This document shows positions 34,960 to 43,636 of a DNA stretch of 64,000 bases, piece by piece. Under the pieces are notes generated by a model that made no database searches, was not told the DNA's origin, and was given only the letters and a program-made list of their open reading frames with translations. The DNA is from Mycolicibacterium diernhoferi (lineage in GTDB: Bacteria; Actinomycetota; Actinomycetes; Mycobacteriales; Mycobacteriaceae): NCBI RefSeq assembly GCF_019456655.1, contig NZ_CP080332.1, positions 3,286,001 to 3,350,000 of the forward strand, given 5' to 3'. Position 1 is the first letter of the stretch. Each line of letters begins with the position of its first letter. The position numbers and the translations under genes are program-made.

Positions 34960-36630
34960 TCACCGGCGCTTGATCAGAGAAAATCCCTTGTATCCGGCGC
35001 CGGCGACCTCGGCACAGATGTCGAGGTACGTGGCGAAGCCACCGATGAAGAGCATGAACACCCGCGGCTTGCCCGGAACGTTGGCGCCCATGTACCACGA
35101 GTTGGCCTTGGGGAACAGGGTCGCCTCGGCACGCTTATTGCATTCGGTGACCCAGTCGTCGACCGCATCCGCGGTGGCCTCGATGGCGGCGAGCCCGTGT
35201 TCGTCGAGGTGATCGATAGCGTCGGCGATCCAATTGACGTGCGCCTCGGCATGCAACACCATGTTGGCCAGCACCGCGGGCGCCCCGGGACCGGAGACCA
35301 GGAACAGGTTCGGGAATCCGTCGACCCCGAGACCCAGGTAGGTCCGGGGGCCGCCGGCCCAATCGTCGACCAGGCGCTGCCCGCCGCGGCCGACGATGTC
35401 GATCTTGGCCAGGGTGCCCGTCATCGCGTCGAAACCGGTCGCCAGCACGATGGCATCCACGTCGAAATGCTGTTCGCTGGTGTTGATCCCGGTGGCGTCG
35501 ATCGACTCGATCGGTGTCTTGCGGACGCTCACCAGCTGGACGTTGGCCCGGTTGAAGGTCTGGAAGTAGTTGGTGTCGGTGCAGATCCGTTTCGTCCCGA
35601 TCGGATGATCGGTCGGGATCAACAGGTCCGCGACGGCCGGATCGTCGATGACCGCGCGCACCTTCTCCTCGTAGAACTTGCGGGCCTCCTCGTTGGCTTC
35701 CGCGTCGATCATCTGGTCGGAGAACGTCTTGGAGAACAGCACCCCGCCGAGATCCCACCGCCTCTCGAACGCCTCCCGGCGCTCCTGGGCGCTGGCCTCC
35801 ATCGTCAACTGGGGATGCGCGACGTGCGGCGAGCCGCCGCCGCTGCGCCAGGACTTGTGACGCCGATCGGCGTAGGTGGCCTTCGCCTGCTCGACCTCCT
35901 CCGCGCTCAGCGGCCGGTTACCGGCGGGCACACTGTAATTCGGGGTGCGCTGGAAGACGTAGAGCTGCGCGGCCTGCGCGGCGATGATCGGGATCGACTG
36001 AATGCCGGACGACCCCGTGCCGATGACCGCGACCCGCTTGCCGGTGAAGTCGACGTCCTCGTGCGGCCAGTGCGCGGTGTGATAGGTCTCGCCGACGAAG
36101 CTGTCGAGCCCGGCGATGTCGGGCTTCAGCGGGGATGACAACGGTCCGGTGGCCATCACCACGAAGCGCGCCGAGACGACCTCCCCGGTGTCGGTGGTCA
36201 CCGTCCACCGCAGCGCATCCTCGTCGAACACCGCCGAGATGACCCGGGTGTTGAAGGTGATACCCGAGCGCAGGTCCAGCTTGTCGGCGACCCACTTGAT
36301 GTAGGCCAGGATCTCGCCCTGGGTGGCGTACTTCTCCGTCCAGGTCCACTCCTGCTGGAGCTCATCGGAGAACGAGTAGCTGTAGTCGAGACTCTCCACA
36401 TCGCAACGCGCGCCGGGGTACCGGTTGAAGTACCAGGTTCCGCCCACCTCCGGCGCGGCCTCGAAGACGCGCACCGAGCGGCCCTGCTCGCGGAACTTGT
36501 GCAGGGCATAGAGGCCGCCGAAGCCGGCGCCGACCACCACAACGTCGACATGGTCCTGAGTCGCAGTCACCTCCCGAACGCTAGGGCCGCCGGGTCCGCC
36601 GGGTCCGAACGTTTCCCGGTCAATGGTCAT
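34960..36630 (-). CDS. Baeyer-Villiger flavin monooxygenase (type I)
   Basis: This is a 556-residue FAD- and NADPH-dependent monooxygenase that inserts oxygen next to a ketone. Two Rossmann motifs, VVVGAGFGGLYAL and AVIGTGSSGIQSIP, flank the fingerprint FVGETYHTAHWP (FxGxxxHxxxWP). The GGTWYFNRYPGARCD segment resembles cyclohexanone-type enzymes. The start is uncertain: ATG 36630 follows a tandem repeat containing two other ATGs; a GTG at 36570 giving MTATQDHVDVVVV would remove a Gly/Pro-rich extension but has a ribosome site directly adjacent. It likely converts a cyclic ketone to lactone in the neighbouring pathway. Confidence 0.92.
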   Translation of the reverse strand: MTIDRETFGPGGPGGPSVREVTATQDHVDVVVVGAGFGGLYALHKFREQGRSVRVFEAAPEVGGTWYFNRYPGARCDVESLDYSYSFSDELQQEWTWTEKYATQGEILAYIKWVADKLDLRSGITFNTRVISAVFDEDALRWTVTTDTGEVVSARFVVMATGPLSSPLKPDIAGLDSFVGETYHTAHWPHEDVDFTGKRVAVIGTGSSGIQSIPIIAAQAAQLYVFQRTPNYSVPAGNRPLSAEEVEQAKATYADRRHKSWRSGGGSPHVAHPQLTMEASAQERREAFERRWDLGGVLFSKTFSDQMIDAEANEEARKFYEEKVRAVIDDPAVADLLIPTDHPIGTKRICTDTNYFQTFNRANVQLVSVRKTPIESIDATGINTSEQHFDVDAIVLATGFDAMTGTLAKIDIVGRGGQRLVDDWAGGPRTYLGLGVDGFPNLFLVSGPGAPAVLANMVLHAEAHVNWIADAIDHLDEHGLAAIEATADAVDDWVTECNKRAEATLFPKANSWYMGANVPGKPRVFMLFIGGFATYLDICAEVAGAGYKGFSLIKRR

Positions 36631-36668
36631 CCGATTCGGCGGTCATCCGATTCGGCGGTCATCCGAAT
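36625..36668. repeat. 16-base tandem repeat over the Baeyer-Villiger start
   Basis: GGTCATCCGATTCGGC occurs at 36625-36640 and 36641-36656 and continues for 10 matching bases at 36657-36666. On the minus strand each copy carries an ATG, at 36662, 36646 and 36630, in three different frames. The first gives an 11-codon frame whose TGA overlaps the 36630 ATG; the second gives an eight-codon frame ending at 36620. Confidence 0.85.
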
Positions 36669-36730
36669 CTGTCCCGTCCACCGGTAGCGCCACCCCGCGG
36701 GCACGGGGCGGTCGGTCAGACTTGCCGGCC

Positions 36731-37798
36731 ATGACCGACGCCGAAACCGACAGCCGCCCGCCGGCTTCCGCCCGGGCCGTGCCCCTCACCGTTACCGAGG
36801 TGATCGAGGAGAGCGCCGATGCCAAGTCGCTGGTGTTCGCCATCCCGGCCGATCACCGTCAACGATTCGGGTACCGGCCCGGCCAGTTCCTGACGCTGCG
36901 CATCCCGAGTGACCAGACCGGCTCGGTGGCCCGCTGCTATTCACTGGCGAGTTCCCCGCACACCGACGATGCACCCAAGGTCACGGTGAAACGCACCGAT
37001 GGTGGATACGGATCGAACTGGTTGTGCGACAACGTCTCCGTCGGCGACACCATCGAGTCGCTGCCTCCCTCCGGCCTCTTCAGCCCGCGCGACCTGGACG
37101 CCGACTTCCTGCTGTGGGCGGCCGGCAGCGGCATCACACCGGTGATGTCGATCCTCAAATCCGTGCTCACCGCGGGAACCGGCCGGGTGGTGGTGTGCTA
37201 CGCCAACCGCGATGAGGCGTCGGTGATCTTCGCCGCCGAGCTGCGCGAACTCGCGGCCCGGTACGCGGGCCGGCTCACCGTGCTGCACTGGCTGGAATCG
37301 GTCCAGGGCCTGCCCACCCGCGCGCAGCTGGGGAGCTTCGCCCAGATGTTCGCCGGCTGCGAATCGTTCATCTGTGGGCCCGCGCCGTTCATGACGGTGG
37401 TCAAGGAAGCCCTCACCGAGGCCGGAATCCCCCGGGACAAGATCCATTTGGAGGTCTTCCAGTCGCTCGACGGAGATCCGTTCGCCGAACCCGGTCCCGA
37501 CACCGGCCCCGCCGCGGACGACGGTCCGGCCGCCGAGGCCCGGATCCGCATCGACGGTGACGTACACGATCTGCGTTGGCCGACGGGCCGCAATCTGGTC
37601 GACACCATGCTGGCCGCCGGCATCGAGGTGCCCTACTCGTGCCGGGAGGGTACCTGCGGCTCCTGCGCGGCCACCGTTGTCGACGGCCGGGTCGAATTGG
37701 GAAACACGGCCATCCTGGAAGAAGACGACATCGCGGACGGCCTTTTTCTGGCCTGCCAGGCCCGCCCGCTGTCCGACACCGTCGAGGTCGAGTTCTAG
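36731..37798 (+). CDS. KshB-like ferredoxin reductase with C-terminal [2Fe-2S] domain
   Basis: This 355-residue class IA reductase has an FAD domain (RPGQFLTLRIP and RCYSLASSP, about 50-80), an NAD(P) domain (AAGSGITPVMSILKS, about 135-150) and a plant-type [2Fe-2S] domain with Cys304, Cys309, Cys312 and Cys342. KshB is the reductase of 3-ketosteroid 9alpha-hydroxylase and has this domain order and length. No KshA-like Rieske oxygenase is in the window, so here it may serve an oxygenase elsewhere or another partner. The HsaA-like gene follows after 80 bases on the same strand. Confidence 0.88.
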   Translation: MTDAETDSRPPASARAVPLTVTEVIEESADAKSLVFAIPADHRQRFGYRPGQFLTLRIPSDQTGSVARCYSLASSPHTDDAPKVTVKRTDGGYGSNWLCDNVSVGDTIESLPPSGLFSPRDLDADFLLWAAGSGITPVMSILKSVLTAGTGRVVVCYANRDEASVIFAAELRELAARYAGRLTVLHWLESVQGLPTRAQLGSFAQMFAGCESFICGPAPFMTVVKEALTEAGIPRDKIHLEVFQSLDGDPFAEPGPDTGPAADDGPAAEARIRIDGDVHDLRWPTGRNLVDTMLAAGIEVPYSCREGTCGSCAATVVDGRVELGNTAILEEDDIADGLFLACQARPLSDTVEVEF

Positions 37799-37878
37799 AC
37801 CGGTCGAGACGCCGATTCACGTCCGCTGACCGGGACGCCACCCGCAGGCCGAGCATCGAAACGGACACCATCACAGAC

Positions 37879-39060
37879 ATGACACAACGGGTGATCGACC
37901 GTCTCGGCGAGTTCGCCGATCAGCTGCGCGGGCAGGCCGAGGAGGCCGAGAAGATCGGGAAGCTGACCGACGACACGGTCAAGACGATGAAGCAGATCGG
38001 CAACATCCGGCTGCTGCAGCCGAAGAAGCACGGCGGGCTGGAGGTCCATCCCCGCGAGTTCGCCGAGACGGTGATGGCCACCGCGGCGCTCGACCCGTCC
38101 GCCGGGTGGATCAACGGCGTCGTCGGGGTGCACCCCTATCAGCTGGCCTACGCCGATCCACGGGTGGGCGCGGAGATCTGGGCCGACGACGTCGACACCT
38201 GGGTGGCCTCGCCGTATGCACCGCAGGGGGTCGCCAAGCCGGTGGACGGCGGCTACATCTTCAACGGCCGCTGGCAGTTCAGTTCGGGAACCGATCACTG
38301 CGACTGGATCTTCCTCGGCGCGATGATCGGCGATGAGAACGGCGCACCGCTGATGCCGCCGCAGATGCTGCACATGATCCTGCCGCGCAAGGACTACGAG
38401 ATCGTCGAGGACTCCTGGGATGTCGTCGGCCTGCGCGGCACCGGGTCCAAGGACGTCATCGTCCGGGACGCGTTCGTGCCCGCCTACCGCACCATGGACG
38501 CCATGAAGGTGATGGACGGTACCGCCCAGAGCGAGGCCGGGATGACCGACACCCTCTACCTGATGCCGTGGTCGACGATGTTCCCGCTGGGTATCTCCTC
38601 GGCCACCATCGGCATCGCCGAGGGTGCCCTGGCCGCGGCGCTCGACTACCAGCGCGAGCGCGTGAACTCCAGTGGCGTCGCCGTCAAGGACGACCCGTAC
38701 GTGATGTACGCGATCGGGGAAGCGGCCGCGGACATCAACGCCGCCCGCCAGGAACTGCTGGCCAACGTCGACCGGATCTACGACATGGTCGACGCCGGCA
38801 AGGAGGTGTCTTTCCAGGACCGGGCGGCCGGCCGCCGCACCCAGGTGCGCGCCGTGTGGCGCGCGGTGTCCGCGGTCGACGAGATCTTCGCCCGGTGCGG
38901 CGGCAACGGCACCCGGATGGACAAGCCGCTGCAACGGTATTGGCGCGATGTGCACGTCGGCCAGGCGCACGCGATCCACGTTCCCAGCACCGTCTACCAC
39001 GCGTCGGCACTGAGCTCGCTCGGCGTGGACCCGCAGGGTCCGCTGCGGGCGATGATCTAG
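37879..39060 (+). CDS. HsaA-like flavin-dependent phenol monooxygenase (oxygenase component)
   Basis: This is a 393-residue acyl-CoA dehydrogenase-fold monooxygenase that uses reduced flavin supplied by a separate reductase. Many stretches parallel HsaA of the cholesterol pathway: LLQPKKHGGLEVHP, DGGYIFNGRWQFSSGTDHCDWIF (partial), VVGLRGTGSKDVIV, YLMPWSTMFP and QRYWRDVHVGQAHA. HsaA hydroxylates a phenolic secosteroid to a catechol. The flavin reductase (HsaB) is absent from the window. ATG 37879 is chosen because an upstream in-frame extension lies within the KshB-like gene. The next gene encodes the matching catechol dioxygenase, 13 bases away. Confidence 0.88.
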   Translation: MTQRVIDRLGEFADQLRGQAEEAEKIGKLTDDTVKTMKQIGNIRLLQPKKHGGLEVHPREFAETVMATAALDPSAGWINGVVGVHPYQLAYADPRVGAEIWADDVDTWVASPYAPQGVAKPVDGGYIFNGRWQFSSGTDHCDWIFLGAMIGDENGAPLMPPQMLHMILPRKDYEIVEDSWDVVGLRGTGSKDVIVRDAFVPAYRTMDAMKVMDGTAQSEAGMTDTLYLMPWSTMFPLGISSATIGIAEGALAAALDYQRERVNSSGVAVKDDPYVMYAIGEAAADINAARQELLANVDRIYDMVDAGKEVSFQDRAAGRRTQVRAVWRAVSAVDEIFARCGGNGTRMDKPLQRYWRDVHVGQAHAIHVPSTVYHASALSSLGVDPQGPLRAMI

Positions 39061-39073
39061 GAGTACTGAAAAC

Positions 39074-39982
39074 ATGAGTCTGATCAAAAGCCTCGGTTAC
39101 GTGACCGTGCAGGCCACCGATCTGCCACGCTGGCGCCAATTCGCTTTCGACGTCCTGGGTTTCGCCACCGGTCACGGTCCAGACCCGGAGTCGCTGTATC
39201 TGCGGATGGATGAGCGGGCCGCACGCATCATCGTCTCCCCCGGCGACACCGACAAGATCGTGACGGTCGGCTGGGAGGTGCGAGACGGCCGGGATCTGGA
39301 CGCCGTGAAGCGCAGGCTGGAAGCCGCGGGCACACCGTACAAGGAACTCTCGCTGGCCGAAGCCGACCTCCGCCGGGTCGAAGAGGTCATCGCGTTCGAG
39401 GATCCGGCCGGCACCGCCCTGGAGGTCTTCCACGGACCGGTGCTCGACCACAGCCCCGTCGTCGCGCCCTTCGGTGCGCGGTTCGTCACCGGCGATCAGG
39501 GCCTCGGGCACGTGGTGCTGCCGGCGTTGGACGTGCCCTCGATGGTGGACTTCTATACCGACGTGCTCGGCTTCGTGGCCCGCGGCGCCTTCCGGGTCCC
39601 GGTGCCGCCGGAGTTCGGGCCGGTGCGGGTCCGATTCCTGGGCGTCAACCAGCGCCACCACAGCCTGGCCCTGTGCCCGGCCGGGACGCTGCGCGACCCG
39701 GGGCTGGTCCATCTGATGGTGGAGGTGGACACCCTCGATGCGGTCGGGCAGGCGCTCGACCGCGTGCACCGGGACGGTTTCCAGCTGTCCTCGACGCTGG
39801 GCCGGCACACCAACGACAAGATGGTGTCGTTCTACGTCCGGGCCCCCGGCGACTGGGACATCGAGTTCGGTACCGCCGGCATGCGTGTCGACGAGAGCTA
39901 CTACACCGCGGAGGAGATCACCGCCGACAGCTACTGGGGTCATCAGTGGGTCGATGATCTGCCCGCCGCCATGCGCCCCTGA
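39074..39982 (+). CDS. Extradiol catechol dioxygenase (HsaC/BphC-like)
   Basis: This is a 302-residue type I extradiol dioxygenase with two vicinal-oxygen-chelate repeats. Iron ligands His146 (GLGHVV), His213 (LVHLMVEV) and Glu264 (DIEFGT) lie at nearly the same numbers as in BphC. It cleaves the catechol formed by the HsaA-like enzyme, giving a substrate for the HsaD-like hydrolase at 34019. The ATG has GGAG nine bases upstream. A strong terminator follows the gene, marking the end of this operon. Confidence 0.92.
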   Translation: MSLIKSLGYVTVQATDLPRWRQFAFDVLGFATGHGPDPESLYLRMDERAARIIVSPGDTDKIVTVGWEVRDGRDLDAVKRRLEAAGTPYKELSLAEADLRRVEEVIAFEDPAGTALEVFHGPVLDHSPVVAPFGARFVTGDQGLGHVVLPALDVPSMVDFYTDVLGFVARGAFRVPVPPEFGPVRVRFLGVNQRHHSLALCPAGTLRDPGLVHLMVEVDTLDAVGQALDRVHRDGFQLSSTLGRHTNDKMVSFYVRAPGDWDIEFGTAGMRVDESYYTAEEITADSYWGHQWVDDLPAAMRP

Positions 39983-40013
39983 TCCCGCCCGCGGACGCCT
40001 TTCCGCACGTCAC

Positions 40014-40041
40014 ACCCGGTCGCGTAATCACGCGGCCGGGT
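40014..40041 (+). terminator. Intrinsic terminator after the HsaC-like gene
   Basis: ACCCGGTCGCGT and ACGCGGCCGGGT form a 12-bp stem (one G-T pair) with a four-base AATC loop, followed by TTCGG. It is 32 bases after the stop. Confidence 0.8.
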
Positions 40042-40121
40042 TTCGGCGTTTCCGGCGCGTTTCACAATCGCCGCATTCATGTGACAGCAGCCACACCGAT
40101 GTGATAGTTCTATATGACCAT

Positions 40122-40135
40122 TAGGCATATGCCTA
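40122..40135. promoter_or_regulatory. Perfect palindrome before the IclR gene
   Basis: TAGGCATATGCCTA is a perfect 14-base palindrome 31 bases upstream of the IclR ATG, inside an AT-rich stretch with outer GTTC...GAAC halves (40107-40110 and 40146-40149). It is a likely IclR autoregulatory site. Confidence 0.55.
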
Positions 40136-40166
40136 TTAGTTATATGAACAGCCCGGAGGTTTCCCG

Positions 40167-41042
40167 ATGACCGTGACGATCGACGCCCCGCCCACGTCCG
40201 TCGGCAAGACAGCCGTCGAGACCCCGAGTGCCGTCATCGACCGGGTGTCCCTCGTCCTCGACGCCTTCGACGGGCCGGGCCGGCTCACCCTCGCCCAGAT
40301 CGTCCGGCGCACCGGCCTGCCCCGGTCTTCGGCACACCGGATGCTCGAACGACTGGTGCAGTTGCGATGGCTGCGCCGCAGCGGACGGGACTACGAGCTG
40401 GGCATGCGGCTGGTGGAATTGGGCTCGTTGGCCGTGCACCAGGACCGGCTGCACAAGGCGGCGATCCCGATGCTGCACGAATTGCACGCGGCCACCGGCC
40501 TCGTCGTCCATCTCGCCGTGCTGGAAGGACCCGACGTGGTCTACATGGAGAAGGTCGGCAACCGGATGACCGCCGCCATCCCGACCCGGGTCGGTGGACG
40601 CCAACCCGCGCACTGCGCCGCGGTCGGCAAGGCGATGCTGGCCTTCACCGACGCGGACAGCGAGTCCCACGGCACGGCTCCGCTGCCCCGGCGGACGAAG
40701 TACTCCATCTCCACACCCGCCCAGCTGCGCAATGAACTGCTCAAGGTGCGCTCCCACGGCATCGCGTTCGACCGCGAGGAGTCGGTGCCCGGCTTCGGCT
40801 GCGTGGCCGCGCCGATCGGTGATCCCGGCGAGGCCGTCGCGGCCGTGTCGGTGTGCGGTCCGATGGGACAGATGAAATTCGACCAGCAATTCGTCGCGCC
40901 CGTCCGGATGGCGGCGATGGGAATCTGGCGCGCGGTCGAGGGCGGCCCGACGCGGGTGGCCCCGACCCTGCAGCAGATGCGGCCGCTGCGCGGCCTCGTC
41001 GGCCAGCACGCCGGACGCAACCCGAACGGCCGGCACGCATGA
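40167..41042 (+). CDS. IclR-family transcriptional regulator
   Basis: This 291-residue protein has an N-terminal winged helix (about 28-90, LTLAQIVRRTGLPRSSAHRML in part) and the IclR effector domain (about 95-270, with AHCAAVGKAMLAF). A GGAGG ribosome site precedes the ATG by seven bases. Its stop overlaps the ATG of the esterase gene. It is placed between the meta-cleavage genes and the esterase/OYE group, so an aromatic or alicyclic intermediate is the likely effector. Confidence 0.92.
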   Translation: MTVTIDAPPTSVGKTAVETPSAVIDRVSLVLDAFDGPGRLTLAQIVRRTGLPRSSAHRMLERLVQLRWLRRSGRDYELGMRLVELGSLAVHQDRLHKAAIPMLHELHAATGLVVHLAVLEGPDVVYMEKVGNRMTAAIPTRVGGRQPAHCAAVGKAMLAFTDADSESHGTAPLPRRTKYSISTPAQLRNELLKVRSHGIAFDREESVPGFGCVAAPIGDPGEAVAAVSVCGPMGQMKFDQQFVAPVRMAAMGIWRAVEGGPTRVAPTLQQMRPLRGLVGQHAGRNPNGRHA

Positions 41043-42007
41043 GCCTGGATCCTCAGATCGCGGCCATCATCGAGTCGCTGGACGCCGGTTTCCCGCCGGT
41101 GCACACCATGACCGGTGAACAGGCCCGCGCCGTCATCCGGTCGCGGTTCGTTGCCCCGGACCATCCAGAACAGGTCGCCTCGGTCGAAGATCGCGAAATC
41201 GCGGGGCCGGACGGGCCGGTGACGGTGCGCATCTATCGGCCACACGCCGCCCTCCACGGTCCCGTCCCCACCCTGGTCTACGCCCACGGCGGCGGCTGGG
41301 TGTTCTGCGATCTGGACAGCCACGACGGGCTCTGCCGAGACTTCACCAATCGCCTTCCCGCCGTGCTGGTTTCGGTGCACTATCGCCGCGCTGCCGAGGA
41401 AGGACAGTGGCCGGCCGCGGCCGAGGACGTCTACGCCGCCGCCGTCTGGGCGGCAGCGCACATCGACGAACTCGGCAACGACCCGGACACCCTCCTGGTC
41501 GGTGGCGACAGCGCCGGCGGCAATCTGGCCGCCGTCACCGCGCTGATGGCGCGGGACCGCATCGGGCCCCGGCTGGCCGGGCAGGTGCTGCTCTACCCCG
41601 TGATCGCCGCGGACTTCGACACCGAGTCCTACCGGCAGTTCGGCGCCGGGTTCTACAACCCGACACCCGCGCTGCAGTGGTACTGGGACCAGTACGTGCC
41701 GGTCCTCGCAGACCGGACCAACCCCTACGCCTCACCGCTGTCCGCCGCGGATCTGTCCGGACTTCCCCCGGCGATCACCGTTGTGGCCGGCCATGATCCG
41801 CTGCGTGACGAGGGACTGGCCTACACCGCAGCACTGCAGGCCGCCGGGGTGCCGACGGTGTCCCGGTTCTTCGAGGGCGGCGTGCACGGCTTCATGACGA
41901 TGCCCGCCTTCGACATCTGCTCCCGCGCCCGCGCTCAGGTCTGCTCGGACGTGGCCGGACTGGTGGGCAGCGACGGTCGCTTCAAGACAGGCACCTCTGC
42001 GCCGTAG
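41039..42007 (+). CDS. Hormone-sensitive-lipase-type esterase
   Basis: This is a 322-residue alpha/beta hydrolase of family IV. The oxyanion motif HGGGW, nucleophile GDSAGGN, acid Asp in AGHDPLRDEG and His in GGVHGFM are all visible. There is no signal peptide. It may hydrolyse the ester or lactone made by one of the Baeyer-Villiger enzymes nearby; that is inference from context. The start overlaps the IclR stop. Its last 73 bases overlap the end of the convergent OYE gene. Confidence 0.9.
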   Translation: MSLDPQIAAIIESLDAGFPPVHTMTGEQARAVIRSRFVAPDHPEQVASVEDREIAGPDGPVTVRIYRPHAALHGPVPTLVYAHGGGWVFCDLDSHDGLCRDFTNRLPAVLVSVHYRRAAEEGQWPAAAEDVYAAAVWAAAHIDELGNDPDTLLVGGDSAGGNLAAVTALMARDRIGPRLAGQVLLYPVIAADFDTESYRQFGAGFYNPTPALQWYWDQYVPVLADRTNPYASPLSAADLSGLPPAITVVAGHDPLRDEGLAYTAALQAAGVPTVSRFFEGGVHGFMTMPAFDICSRARAQVCSDVAGLVGSDGRFKTGTSAP

Positions 42008-43188
42008 CGCTGCGCCGGGTCCAGCACACAGTGCGTGCGGCCGAATACCGTCACCATGCACTTGTTGTTGTGGTTGCAGCGGCTGCGCACGCCGGGGTCG
42101 GCGGTCATCTTGTTCACCAGGTCCGGTTCGCGCAGCAGGGCCCGGCCCATCGCGACGAAGTCGAATCCCTCGCGCATCCCCGTCTCGATGTGTTCCCGGT
42201 TGGTGATGCCGCCGAGCAGAACGAGCTTGGTGTTCTTCATGACCGGCACGAACTGGCGGGCCGCGGACAGCATGTAGAGATCCTCATACGGATAGTTGCC
42301 CATCACGCCCTTGCCCAGCACCCGCACCCCGGGGCGCAGCATCGGCGGCATCACCTTGGCGAACTCCCGCACCGGCACATCGCCACGGAACAGGTACATC
42401 GGCCGATAGACCGACGAACCCTGCGTCAGCTCGATGGCATCGAGGGTGGCATCACCATCGAGCAGTTGCGCCGTGCGCAGCGCCTCGTCGATCCAGATGC
42501 TGCCCGGCAGACCGTCGTCCATGTCGAGTTTGGCGATCACCGCGATCCGGTCGCCGACGACGGCACGCACCCGCTGCGCAATCTCGCGCACCAGCCGTGA
42601 CCGGTTGTCGATGTCGCCGCCGTATTCGTCCTTGCGCCGGTTGATCAACGGGCTGAGGAACGAGCTCGGCAGGTACAGGTGGCCGAAATGCAGTTCCACG
42701 GCGTCGAATCCGGCGTCCACGGCGACCTGGGCCGCGTCGGCGAACTGTTCGATGACCGTCGCGATCTCGTCCCGCCGGATCTCCCGGCAGTAGGCGAACG
42801 AGGTCGGGTTGACGAACCTGCTCGGCGCCACCGCCGTCACACCGGTCAGCTTCTTCGGCGCCACCACCCCGGCGTGGCCCAACTGCGCCGAGATGGCCGC
42901 CCCGGCGCCGTGTACCGCCTCGGTCAGCCGTCGCAGGCCGGGCACCGCTTCGGCGTCCATCACGATCTGACCCGGAGCGCTGGCCCCCTGGCGCGACACA
43001 CAGCAGTACGCGACGGTCGTCATGCCGACCCCGCCCTCGGCGAAACCACGGTGGAAGTCGATCAGGTCGTCGGTGACCCGGCCGTCCGGTGAACGCCCCT
43101 CCGAGGTGGCCGCTTTCACGACTCTGTTGCGCAACCGGACAGGCCCGAGTTGGGCGGGGCCGAACGGATCGGGGCTGAGGTCGGTCAT
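41935..43188 (-). CDS. NADH:flavin oxidoreductase (old yellow enzyme family)
   Basis: This is a 417-residue FMN (beta/alpha)8-barrel enzyme. N-terminal FGPAQLGPVRLRNRVVKAAT, the active-site region AQLGHAG, and the FMN-phosphate region GGITNREHIETGMREGFDFVAMGR (partial) are typical. The C-terminal part has Cys residues (RCNHNNKCMVT...THCV) but not the usual four-Cys cluster site of dienoyl-CoA reductase, and the NADPH domain is absent. It probably reduces a C=C bond conjugated to a carbonyl. The ATG giving MTDLSPDPFG is used. Confidence 0.88.
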   Translation of the reverse strand: MTDLSPDPFGPAQLGPVRLRNRVVKAATSEGRSPDGRVTDDLIDFHRGFAEGGVGMTTVAYCCVSRQGASAPGQIVMDAEAVPGLRRLTEAVHGAGAAISAQLGHAGVVAPKKLTGVTAVAPSRFVNPTSFAYCREIRRDEIATVIEQFADAAQVAVDAGFDAVELHFGHLYLPSSFLSPLINRRKDEYGGDIDNRSRLVREIAQRVRAVVGDRIAVIAKLDMDDGLPGSIWIDEALRTAQLLDGDATLDAIELTQGSSVYRPMYLFRGDVPVREFAKVMPPMLRPGVRVLGKGVMGNYPYEDLYMLSAARQFVPVMKNTKLVLLGGITNREHIETGMREGFDFVAMGRALLREPDLVNKMTADPGVRSRCNHNNKCMVTVFGRTHCVLDPAQRYGAEVPVLKRPSLPTSPATSEQT

Positions 43189-43288
43189 CAGACCACCGTC
43201 GACCCCGCAGCGCCGCACGTCAACGCCGGTCTCCCGATGGCCGGGAACGGCCGCGGCCGCCGCCGGGTGCCACCCTAGGCTCAGCTGC

Positions 43289-43636
43289 ATGGCAGCCGGT
43301 GAAGTCTTCGTCATCGACCGCGTGGTCACTCGCCCCGGGCGGGCCCGCGAGTTCGTCGACACCTACCTGGCCGGCTACGCGCCGGGGGCTCGAGAGCGCG
43401 GCATGACCCTGTGCAATGTGCTTGTCTCACCGCCGATCTGGCATGAATCCGAGTCCAACACCGTCACCGTCACCTGGTCGCTGCCCAGCGCCCGGGCCTG
43501 GTGGGAGATGACCTGGCAGGGCCGGCCGGACCCTGAGCTGGGCGCCTGGTGGGACAGCGTGGCCGAGTTGATCGTCGAGCGCGACCGCAGCGCAGCCGCG
43601 GCCCACGACGATGTCGAGGGGCTCTGCGATGTATAG
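43289..43636 (+). CDS. Small hypothetical protein, possible dimeric ferredoxin-like fold
   Basis: This is a 115-residue protein beginning MAAGEVFVIDRVVTRPGRAREFV. The pattern of one beta strand, a helix and Trp-rich strands (VTVTWSLPSARAWWEMTWQ) is similar to NIPSNAP or Dabb-type dimeric alpha-beta barrels. Its stop (TAG) lies inside the beginning of the next gene, an eight-base overlap. No function can be given beyond probable action with the next two genes. Confidence 0.65.
   Translation: MAAGEVFVIDRVVTRPGRAREFVDTYLAGYAPGARERGMTLCNVLVSPPIWHESESNTVTVTWSLPSARAWWEMTWQGRPDPELGAWWDSVAELIVERDRSAAAAHDDVEGLCDV

Noticed and set aside
36690..36720. CCCCG/CGGGG hairpin before the KshB-like gene
   Set aside because: A short stem in very GC-rich DNA with no T-run and no transcript to end there.
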